From Verrucomicrobiota bacterium (GTDB taxonomy: Bacteria; Verrucomicrobiota; Verrucomicrobiia; Opitutales; UBA953): a stretch of DNA of 9,218 nt. Shown here piece after piece: positions 1 through 9,180 of the stretch. The translations under genes were made by a program, and so were the position numbers. Location of the stretch: contig RDYO01000096.1 of assembly GCA_004293385.1 (NCBI GenBank), forward strand, positions 1-9,218, given 5' to 3'. Under the pieces are notes generated by a model. It saw only the letters and a list, made by a program, of their open reading frames with translations. It was not told the DNA's origin and ran no database searches. Positions within the stretch are counted from its first letter, which is position 1, and each line of letters starts with the position of its first letter.

Positions 1-2748
<2,748 letters not shown>

Positions 2749-2754
2749 ATCGGG

Positions 2755-2760
2755 TAGGAA
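2755..2760 (+). promoter_or_regulatory. Ribosome binding site of the FKBP gene
   Basis: TAGGAA ends 10 nt before the ATG at 2771. It supports that start over an in-frame upstream codon at 2720, which would run 29 nt into carB and put charged residues ahead of the signal peptide. The core lies inside a small palindrome (AGGAATTCCT, 2756-2765) which has no loop and so is unlikely to fold on itself. Confidence 0.55.
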
Positions 2761-2770
2761 TTCCTTTCCC

Positions 2771-3550
2771 ATGAAATACCCCGTCCTCGCCGCGTTGGCC
2801 GTCGCCGTCGCCTCCCTGCATGCCGCCGATGAGGCGAAGCCGAACGCCTCCGCCGCCAAGACGGAACCTGCTCTCCTCACGAAGGAAGCCCCCACTCCTC
2901 CCCCCGCACCCAAAGTGAAAACCCTCACCCCTGAACAGGTCAAACAGGCCTGGACCATGCTCGGCTTCTCCATCGCCAGCCAGTCCCCCATGCCGCAAGT
3001 GAACTCGCAGCTCGAGCTCACCGACGAGGAGATCGAACTCTTCCTCGCCGGCGTCCGTCAGGCGATGCGCGGCGACAAGCCGAACTTCAACCCCGCCGAA
3101 CTCGGCGAAGGCGCCGACGCCATGTTCCAGGAGCGCGTCAACGCCAAGGCCGGCAAGTGGGGCAAGCAGAACGACGAATTCCTCGCCAAGATCGACGCCG
3201 ATAAGTCGGTGACGAAGACCGCCTCCGGTCTCCGCTACAAGATCCTCGCCCCGGGCTCCGCCGTGAAGCCGACCAAGGAATCCACCGTCAAGTGCCGCTA
3301 CGAAGGCAAGCTCGTCGACGGCAAGGTCTTCGACACGACCAAGAACCGTAACAATGAGCCGTCCGAGTTCCCCCTCAGCGGCGTGATTCCGGCTTGGACC
3401 GAAGGCGTCCAGCTCATCGGTGTCGGCGGCAAGATCGTCCTCTATTGCCCCGCTGCCATCGCCTACGGCGACCAGGGTCAGGGTCCGATTCCCGGCAAGT
3501 CCGTCCTCGAGTTCGAGGTCGAGCTCGTCGAGATCTCCAAGGCCAAGTAA
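2771..3550 (+). CDS. Exported FKBP-type peptidyl-prolyl cis-trans isomerase (Mip/FkpA-like)
   Basis: This 259-residue protein should catalyse cis-trans isomerisation of prolyl peptide bonds in proteins folding outside the cytoplasm. Residues 1-18 form a signal peptide (MKYPVLAALAVAVASLHA then ADEA), with no lipobox cysteine, so a soluble periplasmic location is inferred. A Pro/Ala/Lys-rich linker (about 20-50) leads to a helical segment (about 52-145) resembling the FKBP N-terminal dimerisation domain of Mip and FkpA. The FKBP domain occupies about 150-256. Its pocket residues are in place: Tyr177, Phe187-Asp188, Val205-Ile206, Trp209 in GVIPAWTEG, and Tyr232 in AYGDQG, so it is probably active. 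It starts 22 nt after carB and is followed by a strong terminator, so it probably shares the carB transcript. Folding and nucleotide metabolism have no obvious functional link. The family call is secure; assignment to mip, fkpA or another subgroup is not. Confidence 0.93.
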   Translation: MKYPVLAALAVAVASLHAADEAKPNASAAKTEPALLTKEAPTPPPAPKVKTLTPEQVKQAWTMLGFSIASQSPMPQVNSQLELTDEEIELFLAGVRQAMRGDKPNFNPAELGEGADAMFQERVNAKAGKWGKQNDEFLAKIDADKSVTKTASGLRYKILAPGSAVKPTKESTVKCRYEGKLVDGKVFDTTKNRNNEPSEFPLSGVIPAWTEGVQLIGVGGKIVLYCPAAIAYGDQGQGPIPGKSVLEFEVELVEISKAK

Positions 3551-3574
3551 GCCCAAGTCTCCGTAACGGTCCCC

Positions 3575-3606
3575 GCGGCGCGCCAAAAGGCGCGCCGCTT
3601 TGCTTT
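3575..3606 (+). terminator. Intrinsic terminator after the FKBP gene
   Basis: A perfect 10-bp G+C stem (GCGGCGCGCC, 3575-3584, with its complement at 3589-3598) closes on an AAAA loop and is followed by CTTTGCTTT. It begins 24 nt after the FKBP stop codon. The T-tract is interrupted by GC, but the stem is very stable. An 8-bp outer inverted repeat (CTCCGTAA 3559-3566, TTACGGAG 3605-3612) flanks it. It separates the carB-FKBP unit from the exporter operon. Confidence 0.85.
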
Positions 3607-3633
3607 ACGGAGGGAACAAACTCTGCCTAGATA
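3604..3633 (+). promoter_or_regulatory. Possible sigma-70-type promoter of the exporter operon
   Basis: TTTACG (3604-3609) and TAGATA (3628-3633) are separated by 18 nt and lie in the only A+T-richer stretch between the terminator and the TolC-like gene. Transcription would start near 3640, giving a leader of only about 12 nt. The -35 box overlaps the terminator tail and the right arm of the outer inverted repeat. The location fits, but the match to consensus is partial and promoter rules for this lineage are uncertain. Confidence 0.35.
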
Positions 3634-3652
3634 GGTACTTACCCCTAACTTG

Positions 3653-5206
3653 ATGCGGCTCGCGCTCACCATGGCCTTCCTGTCTTCGGCGACTTTGCTC
3701 GCCGTGGGACCGGCCGTGCCCGCTTCCGCGCCTAGCCTGACTTTGCAGCAGGCGGTCGACCGCACCCTCGAGCATAACCTCGGCCTGGCGGTCACCCGTC
3801 TCGATGCCTGGCGCGCCCTAGACGCCGTCGACGTCTCGCTCTCCGTCTTCGACCCGACTTTCGCCTGGACCAACCGCCTGAACGGCAGCCGGACGCCCGC
3901 CGAGATCCTGGCGGATAATCCGGCGGACCGGCTCTACGATTCCAACCTCAGCCTGAGCCAGCGCTATACCTGGGGCGGCACGCTCTCGGTCGGCACCGGC
4001 CTCACGCGCACCTGGGCCGATTCCGGTTCCGTCGGCCTCGCCTCGTCCTACGGCGTCGGCACCAACATCGCCTACACGCAGCCCTTGCTCGCCGGCGGTT
4101 GGCAGGCGGTGAACCTCACGGCGCTCATCAGCGCGCGTCAGGCCGCTCTCCGCAGCCGTCTCTCCTTGCGCGCCACCGCGCTCGACCTGATCCGCGACGC
4201 GGAGGTCGGTTACTGGACGCTCGCGTCCGCCCGCGCGCTCGTCGCCTTCCGCGAGACCAGCCTGAAGTCTTCCTCTTCCCTGCTCGAACAGATCCGGGCC
4301 CGCCGTTCCCTCGGCGACGCGACCATCCTCGACGAGCTGCAGGCCGAGGCGGACGTCGCCGCCCAGCGCGTCGGCGTGCTGAACGCCCGACAGGCGCTCG
4401 ACAACGCCGAGATGAGCCTCCGCCGTCTCCTCGGCCAAGGCACGGCGGAAGACGTCGACCAGCCGCTGGCGGTGGATCCGCTGCCCACGACCGCGGTCCC
4501 CGCGGCCGCCTCCTTCGCGCCCTGGATCCGCGTCGTCGCCGACTTCGATTTCGCCACCGAGATCCAGCGCGCCAACATCGTGCAGGCCGACGCGCTCGTG
4601 GCGCAGGCCGAGCAGAACGACCAGCCCAGCCTCAACCTCTCCGTCGGCTCCGGCCGTTACGGCGACGCGGGTGCCGCCGGCGGCGGCGTCTCCGGAGGCC
4701 TCGACAACTACCGACGTCAGGCCGGCTGGACGAACTTCGCGGAGCTCCGGTTGTCCTTCCCGCTCGGGTTCCGTGAGGCCGAGGCGAATCTCCGTGCCGC
4801 GTCCCGCTCCCGCCGGCAGGCCGAACTGCGGCTCGCCGACGTCCGTCAATCGCTCGTCTTCTCCGCCCGCGCCACTTGGCGCGAACTCGAGGCCGCCCGC
4901 GCGCGCGTCGAGGCCGCGACGTCGGCGCTCGAACTCCAGCGCCAGTCCTACGAAGGCGAACGCGCCCGCTTCGCCGCCGGCCAGTCGGACCTGCCTCGCG
5001 TGCTGCAGGCGCAGGCTTCGCTCGACGCCGCCCAGCTCGCCTGGGTCCAGTCGCATCTCGATGCGCGCGCGGCCTCCGCCAAGGTCGCCCGCCTCGACGG
5101 CTCCATCCTGACGCGCCATGGCTTCACCATGGACACCGTCGAGCAGAAGGTCGGCGCCGGCCTCGGCCCCGCGGACCCGCTGCCCACTCTGACCACCACC
5201 CCATGA
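3653..5206 (+). CDS. TolC-family outer membrane efflux protein
   Basis: This is the outer-membrane exit duct of the tripartite exporter encoded by this and the next three genes. The 517-residue protein has a Sec signal peptide (residues 1 to about 25, hydrophobic through LALTMAFLSSATLLAV and ending near PASA). I see no cysteine, so unlike many OMF proteins it is not lipid-anchored. It then shows the duplicated OEP architecture: LTLQQAVDRTLEHNLGLAV opens repeat one, strand-forming stretches lie near 95-150, and long Ala/Leu/Arg/Glu-rich coiled-coil helices lie near 155-260 and 375-490. A Gly/Ala-rich segment around 345-355 lies in the second strand region. The ATG at 3653 is preferred; a TTG directly before it (3650) is in frame but adds nothing. 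No Shine-Dalgarno sequence is visible. The end overlaps the adaptor gene by 4 nt (ATGA), which argues for coupled translation. The family call is secure; the substrate is unknown. Confidence 0.92.
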   Translation: MRLALTMAFLSSATLLAVGPAVPASAPSLTLQQAVDRTLEHNLGLAVTRLDAWRALDAVDVSLSVFDPTFAWTNRLNGSRTPAEILADNPADRLYDSNLSLSQRYTWGGTLSVGTGLTRTWADSGSVGLASSYGVGTNIAYTQPLLAGGWQAVNLTALISARQAALRSRLSLRATALDLIRDAEVGYWTLASARALVAFRETSLKSSSSLLEQIRARRSLGDATILDELQAEADVAAQRVGVLNARQALDNAEMSLRRLLGQGTAEDVDQPLAVDPLPTTAVPAAASFAPWIRVVADFDFATEIQRANIVQADALVAQAEQNDQPSLNLSVGSGRYGDAGAAGGGVSGGLDNYRRQAGWTNFAELRLSFPLGFREAEANLRAASRSRRQAELRLADVRQSLVFSARATWRELEAARARVEAATSALELQRQSYEGERARFAAGQSDLPRVLQAQASLDAAQLAWVQSHLDARAASAKVARLDGSILTRHGFTMDTVEQKVGAGLGPADPLPTLTTTP

Positions 5207-6273
5207 AGTTCCTCAAGCCTTTCCTCTTCGCCGTGGTCGTCGGCGGCCTCGCCCTCGCCTTCTGGCCCGCCAAGAAACCCGTGCGCACCGGCGCCTCCTC
5301 TTCCGAGGCGCGCGCGGAGAAGCGCGACATCCGTGAGACGGTGGAAGCCGCCGGCTTCGTCCGCGCCGTCACCTACAGTTCCATCCGCGCCCAGGTCAGC
5401 GGCCCGATCCTCAAGCTGCACGTCGAGACCGGCGACATGGTGAAGAAGGACCAGGTCCTGGTCGAACTCGACCCCGTCCTCGCCAACGCCGACGAAGAGC
5501 AGGCCCGCCGTACCGTCCAGCTCCAGACGTTCACCCTCGAGCGGCTCGAGCGCGACCTCCGCCGCGTCGAGGTCCTCGTGAAGCAGAACTTCGTCTCCGA
5601 ACGCGAGGTCCTCGACCATCGCACCGCCTACGAGGTCGCCAAGCTCCAGCGCGACATCGCCCAGGCCAAGCTCGACACCGCGGTCGAGATGGTGCGCCGC
5701 ACGATCATCCGCGCCCCGCACGACGGGCAGGTCTCCGACTGCAACGTGCTCGTCGGCCAGATCGTCATCGGTGCGCAGTCCATCAACAACGGCACGCCGC
5801 TGATGACCGTGTCCGACACCTCGGTGCTGCGCGTCGACGTCAACCTCAACGAGTTCGCGGCGACCCGCGTCGACCTCGGCAAGGACGCCGTGGTGACCTT
5901 CGATTCCATCCCGGGCCTGCGCAAGCAGGGTAAGATCACGTTCATGACTCCGTTCGGCACCGCCGACCTCAAGGTCCCGGACCTGCGCGTCTTCCCGACC
6001 CAGGTCTCCTTCACCGCGGGCGACGGCGTCCGGCCGGGCATCAGCGGCAACGTGACCGTCACCGTGGATAGCGTGAAGGGCTGCGTCGCCGTCCCCGTCT
6101 CCGCCGTCTTCATCGAAGGCGCGGACCGCCTCGTCTACGTCCGCGCCGCCGACGGCGAGTGGGAGGCCCGCAAGGTGAAGCTCGGCCTGAGCGACGCGAG
6201 CTGGACCCAGGTCAAGGAAGGCCTTGCGCTCGGTGAGGTGGTCAGCCTGATCCGGCCCGCCCTGACGCGCTGA
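5203..6273 (+). CDS. MacA/HlyD-type periplasmic adaptor (membrane fusion protein)
   Basis: This protein should bridge the inner-membrane ABC permease and the TolC-like channel across the periplasm. It has 356 residues, close to MacA length. A single N-terminal membrane anchor (residues 4-21) follows MKFLK and has no lipobox. Then come the first half of the lipoyl domain (about 55-90, QVSGPILKLHVETGDMVKKD), a coiled-coil hairpin (about 92-168), the second lipoyl half (IIRAPHDGQVSD, 168-179), and a beta-barrel plus membrane-proximal region (about 205-350). The hairpin tip carries Arg121, Leu125 and Ser132 with the spacing of the RLS motif by which AcrA- and MacA-type adaptors dock on TolC. The ATG at 5203 overlaps the TolC-gene stop in ATGA, and the next gene starts 1 nt after this stop. 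This close packing supports one complex made from one message. Confidence 0.93.
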   Translation: MKFLKPFLFAVVVGGLALAFWPAKKPVRTGASSSEARAEKRDIRETVEAAGFVRAVTYSSIRAQVSGPILKLHVETGDMVKKDQVLVELDPVLANADEEQARRTVQLQTFTLERLERDLRRVEVLVKQNFVSEREVLDHRTAYEVAKLQRDIAQAKLDTAVEMVRRTIIRAPHDGQVSDCNVLVGQIVIGAQSINNGTPLMTVSDTSVLRVDVNLNEFAATRVDLGKDAVVTFDSIPGLRKQGKITFMTPFGTADLKVPDLRVFPTQVSFTAGDGVRPGISGNVTVTVDSVKGCVAVPVSAVFIEGADRLVYVRAADGEWEARKVKLGLSDASWTQVKEGLALGEVVSLIRPALTR

Positions 6274-6274
6274 G

Positions 6275-6961
6275 ATGCCTCCGCTCATCACCATCCGCGG
6301 CCTCCGCAAGACCTACCGCATGGGCGATGAGAACGTCCACGCCCTCGACGGCGTCGACCTGGATTTCCAGAAGGGCGAGTTCGTCGCCATCCTCGGTCCC
6401 TCCGGTTCGGGCAAGTCGACGCTCATGCACATCCTCGGGTTCATGGACACGCCGAGCGAGGGCAGCATCGTCTTCGACGGCGAGGAGGTCGCCCGGCTCG
6501 ACCCCGACCGTCGCGCTTGGTACCGCTCCCATCGCGTGGGCTTCGTCTTCCAGGCCTTCAACCTGCTTCCGCGTCTCACGGTCGTGGAGAACGTCGCCTT
6601 GCCGCTCCTCTACCGCGACAACTCCGATCCCGAGGCCAACCTCGCCGCCGCCCGCGCCGCGCTCGAGCGCGTGGGGATGTCGCACCGCCTCGATCACCGG
6701 CCCGGCCAGCTCTCCGGCGGCGAACGCCAGCGTGTGGCCGTGGCGCGCGCGATCGTCGGCACGCCGTCCATCATCTTCGCCGACGAGCCGACCGGCAACC
6801 TCGACGTCAAGAACGTCGACCGCGTGCTGGAGCTGCTCGGCTCGCTGATCAAGGAGGGCATCACCGTCGTGCTCGTCACGCACGACCTTTCCGTCGCCGA
6901 GAAGGCCCACCGCGTCATCTCGATGCGCGCCGGCCTCGTCCAGGAGGACCGCGTCCGATGA
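6275..6961 (+). CDS. ABC transporter ATP-binding subunit (MacB/LolD-type)
   Basis: This cytoplasmic ATPase powers the exporter. All nucleotide-binding motifs are present in 228 residues: Walker A GPSGSGKST (41-49), Q-loop Gln93 in VFQAFN, signature LSGGE (146-150), Walker B IIFADE with catalytic Glu171, D-loop GNLD (174-177) and switch His203. The sequence resembles the MacB/LolD/FtsE group. In E. coli MacB this domain is fused to the permease; here it is a separate subunit, an arrangement common in other phyla. The split is genuine rather than a frameshift, because the ATPase ends cleanly in a terminal QEDRVR and the permease starts with its own ATG and a strong ribosome binding site. The start at 6275 lies 1 nt after the adaptor stop. 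It overlaps the permease by 4 nt (ATGA). Confidence 0.95.
   Translation: MPPLITIRGLRKTYRMGDENVHALDGVDLDFQKGEFVAILGPSGSGKSTLMHILGFMDTPSEGSIVFDGEEVARLDPDRRAWYRSHRVGFVFQAFNLLPRLTVVENVALPLLYRDNSDPEANLAAARAALERVGMSHRLDHRPGQLSGGERQRVAVARAIVGTPSIIFADEPTGNLDVKNVDRVLELLGSLIKEGITVVLVTHDLSVAEKAHRVISMRAGLVQEDRVR
6942..6947 (+). promoter_or_regulatory. Strong Shine-Dalgarno sequence for the permease gene
   Basis: A full AGGAGG lies inside the ATPase coding sequence, 10 nt before the permease ATG at 6958. It fixes that start and is the only consensus site in the operon; the TolC-like, adaptor and esterase starts show none. It could also be partly chance, as it encodes Gln-Glu-Asp in the ATPase C terminus. 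Confidence 0.6.
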
Positions 6962-8247
6962 CCAGGCTCTTCGATCGCGTCCGTCCGGCCGTCGTCAACG
7001 GCCTCCGCGAGCTGCAGGCCAACAAGGTCCGCTCCCTGCTGTCGATGTCGGGCATCATCCTCGGCGTCGCCTCGCTGGTCGCGATGGTCACCGTCGTGCA
7101 GGGGATGGTCGGCAACTTCCGGCAGTTCGTCGACGCCATGGGCGGCATCGAGAAGATCACCGTGGTCCGCGAGCAGCTGCCGAAGGAGCAGGAGCATCTC
7201 GCCGAACTTTCCGAGGGGCTCACCATGCGCGACGTCGAGCGGATCCGCCGCACGGTGCCGCTCGTGCGCAACATCTCGCCGGAAGCCCGCGTCGGCTACG
7301 AGAAGATCGTCGTCGACGGCCGCGAGACCAACACCTACGTCACTGGCGTGACCTCCGACTACCTCCCGGTGGCCAAGCGCTGGGTCGAGCCGGACCAAGG
7401 CCGCTTCGTGAGCGACCTCGACGTGCTGAACATGACCGACGTCATCGTGCTCGGCTCGGCCGTCATCCCCGAACTCTTCGCCCCGAACGTCGATCCGATC
7501 GGCCAGGTGGTCAAGGTCCGCGGCCGGCGCTTCACCGTGGTCGGGATCCTCAACAACATCGAAGGGACGGGCATGCAGATCCGTTCCGCCAACTCCCGCA
7601 GTTCCGGCGGCGCCTGGCGCTGGCGCAACAGCGGGGCGTTCATCCCCGTGAGCACGGCGCTCACCAAGTACAACGGCAACGACCGGCTCAGCGGCCTCGG
7701 ACTCCGCATCGCCGACCCCGAGCAGCTGCGCGACGCCGTCGACCAGACCGAACGCACCATGCTCGCCGCGCACAAGGGCCTCCGCGACTTCTCCATCTCG
7801 ACCAACGAGCAGACGCTCGAGGACTTCCGCAAGACCGAGGCCGCCTTCAAGCTGTCGCTCGGCGGCGTGGCCGGCATCTCGCTCTTCGTCGGCGGCATCG
7901 GCATCATGAACGTGATGCTGGCCTCCATCAACGAGCGCATCCGCGAGATCGGCGTGCGCAAGGCCGTGGGCGCCCGCGGCTCGGACCTCTTCCTGCAGTT
8001 CCTCGCCGAAGCGGCCGTCGTCTCGGTCGTCGGCGGCCTCATCGGCCTGGTGGTCTCGGTGGGCATCGTCACGCTGATGAACTTCATCCTGACGCAGGCG
8101 TTGCCGACCGGCGCCGTCGCGACGCTGGACTGGGTGATCATGGGCGAAGGCCTCGCCTTCTCGGTGGTCATCGGCCTCATCGCCGGCGTCTATCCCGCCC
8201 TGCGCGCCGCCAAGCTCGACCCGATCGAGGCCCTCCGCCACGAATGA
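6958..8247 (+). CDS. MacB-type ABC transporter permease (FtsX-like)
   Basis: This is the inner-membrane subunit that couples ATP hydrolysis to periplasmic substrate expulsion (mechanotransmission in MacB). The 429-residue protein has four expected membrane spans: about 29-50, 299-323, 350-378 and 395-415. A large periplasmic MacB_PCD-type domain (about 55-290) lies between spans 1 and 2. Classic family motifs are present: NKVRSLLSMSGIILGV near the first span, GGIGIMNVMLASINERIREIGVRKA split across 312-336 after the second, and the terminal ALRAAKLDPIEALRHE. The periplasmic domain holds a basic, aromatic, Ser/Gly-rich stretch (about 207-226). No ATPase domain is attached; it is encoded by the preceding gene. 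The esterase gene begins 7 nt downstream. Family and partner assignment are secure; the substrate (antibiotic, peptide, lipid or siderophore in known MacB systems) cannot be told. Confidence 0.94.
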   Translation: MTRLFDRVRPAVVNGLRELQANKVRSLLSMSGIILGVASLVAMVTVVQGMVGNFRQFVDAMGGIEKITVVREQLPKEQEHLAELSEGLTMRDVERIRRTVPLVRNISPEARVGYEKIVVDGRETNTYVTGVTSDYLPVAKRWVEPDQGRFVSDLDVLNMTDVIVLGSAVIPELFAPNVDPIGQVVKVRGRRFTVVGILNNIEGTGMQIRSANSRSSGGAWRWRNSGAFIPVSTALTKYNGNDRLSGLGLRIADPEQLRDAVDQTERTMLAAHKGLRDFSISTNEQTLEDFRKTEAAFKLSLGGVAGISLFVGGIGIMNVMLASINERIREIGVRKAVGARGSDLFLQFLAEAAVVSVVGGLIGLVVSVGIVTLMNFILTQALPTGAVATLDWVIMGEGLAFSVVIGLIAGVYPALRAAKLDPIEALRHE

Positions 8248-8254
8248 TTTCCCC

Positions 8255-9112
8255 ATGAAGCCCCTGCTCCTGACGCCCTTGCTCCTGACTCTGGCCGGCT
8301 GTACGGCCGCCCCGCTCGCCCCGCTCCCGGTCTGGGAAGGCGCTCCGCCGGCCGAGACCCTCACGCTCAAGCCGGGCCAGGATCCCCGTGGCACGATTAA
8401 CAAGCAGACGCACCGTGCTGACGTCTTTATCCCGGAGTTCGTCGTCTACCCGGCGGCCAAGCCCGGCGCCCCCCTCGTCATCGTCTGCCCTGGCGGCGGT
8501 TACGGCATCCTGGCCGAGACCCACGAAGGCAGCGAGGTCGCCAAGCGTCTCAACGCTTTCGGCAGCGCCGCGGTGGTCCTGAAGTATCGCGTCCCGCGTC
8601 GCGACCCGAACAAGCCTTGGATCGTCCCGGTGATGGACGCCCGTGAGACGTTGCGGATCGTCCGCGCCCGGGCGACCGAATGGAACGCCGACCCGAAGAA
8701 GATCGGCATCCTCGGTTTCTCCGCCGGCGGCAACCTCGCCGCGCGCGTCGCCTACGCCCCGGCCGCGCCGGACGCGCCTCGCCCTGACTTCGCGGTGATG
8801 GTCTATCCGGCTTACCTCTTCGAGAAAGACAAGCCCGACAGCGTCCTCCGTGAAGGTCCCGATGGCGTCGTTCCGCCCAAGGGCGTGAAGCCGGTGCCGG
8901 CCTTCTTCGCGCACAGCGCCGACGATCCTTATCCGGCCGAAGGCTCGATGGCCTTCGCCAAGCTCCTCAAGTCGATGGGCGGCTCCGCCGAAGTCCATGT
9001 CTGGGCCAAGGGCGGTCACGGTTGGGGCGCCTCTGAGCGCTGCCTCGCCGCCCGCCGCTGGACCGACCTGCTCGGCGAGTGGATGAAGGATCAAGGCCTG
9101 CTGCAGCCCTGA
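8255..9112 (+). CDS. Lipoprotein alpha/beta-hydrolase, acetylxylan/feruloyl esterase-like
   Basis: This is a probable carboxylic-ester hydrolase of the cell envelope, 285 residues long. The N terminus is a lipoprotein signal: hydrophobic MKPLLLTPLLLTLAGC with lipobox LAGC and Cys16 as the lipidated residue. Thr17 at +2 gives no inner-membrane retention signal by Enterobacteria rules, so the outer membrane is likely. The hydrolase core shows the oxyanion-hole loop CPGGGY (78-83), nucleophile elbow GFSAGG with Ser156, an acid residue at Asp223 or Asp224 in AHSADDPYP, and catalytic His255 in KGGHGWG. The triad looks complete. Related proteins in Planctomycetes and Verrucomicrobia are often annotated as acetylxylan esterase; true substrates vary, so deacetylation of plant polysaccharide is only one option. 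It begins 7 nt after the permease stop with no visible Shine-Dalgarno, so it is probably the last gene of the exporter operon. A bidirectional terminator follows. Confidence 0.88.
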   Translation: MKPLLLTPLLLTLAGCTAAPLAPLPVWEGAPPAETLTLKPGQDPRGTINKQTHRADVFIPEFVVYPAAKPGAPLVIVCPGGGYGILAETHEGSEVAKRLNAFGSAAVVLKYRVPRRDPNKPWIVPVMDARETLRIVRARATEWNADPKKIGILGFSAGGNLAARVAYAPAAPDAPRPDFAVMVYPAYLFEKDKPDSVLREGPDGVVPPKGVKPVPAFFAHSADDPYPAEGSMAFAKLLKSMGGSAEVHVWAKGGHGWGASERCLAARRWTDLLGEWMKDQGLLQP

Positions 9113-9134
9113 GCTGCTTCCCGCGTAGGCACAA

Positions 9135-9160
9135 AAAAGCCGCCCGATCGGGCGGCTTTT
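9135..9160. terminator. Bidirectional intrinsic terminator (perfect palindrome)
   Basis: The 26 bases are a perfect palindrome: AAAAGCCGCCC, a central GATC, then GGGCGGCTTTT. The 7-bp G+C stem with a GATC loop is flanked by A6 on the left and TTTTGTTTT on the right, so it works for transcripts from either side. It sits 22 nt after the esterase stop and 20 nt before the stop of the opposing gene, where a shared terminator for convergent genes belongs. Confidence 0.93.
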
Positions 9161-9180
9161 GTTTTGGACGTGGCGACCGC

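Noticed and set aside
3818..6309. Two long - strand frames (3818-5119 and 4948-6309) opposite the channel and adaptor genes
   Set aside because: Both are low-complexity shadows without motifs; the + strand genes have clear domains.
3653..6961. Type I protein secretion system (HlyBD-TolC)
   Set aside because: No fused ABC membrane-ATPase protein or RTX-type substrate is present; the ATPase is a stand-alone MacB/LolD type.
6275..8247. A single MacB gene broken by a frameshift
   Set aside because: The ATPase ends normally, the permease has its own AGGAGG and ATG, and the ATGA overlap is typical of separate coupled genes.
6694..8403. 569-codon open frame on the - strand opposite the ATPase, permease and esterase
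   Set aside because: It has the same shadow composition (His, Asp, Ala and Gly rich), crosses three real genes, and has no domain.
6275..9112. A LolCDE-type lipoprotein release system, suggested by the LolD-like ATPase and adjacent lipoprotein
   Set aside because: The adaptor and TolC-like genes upstream, a single permease and its MacB-type motifs fit a MacAB-TolC exporter better.
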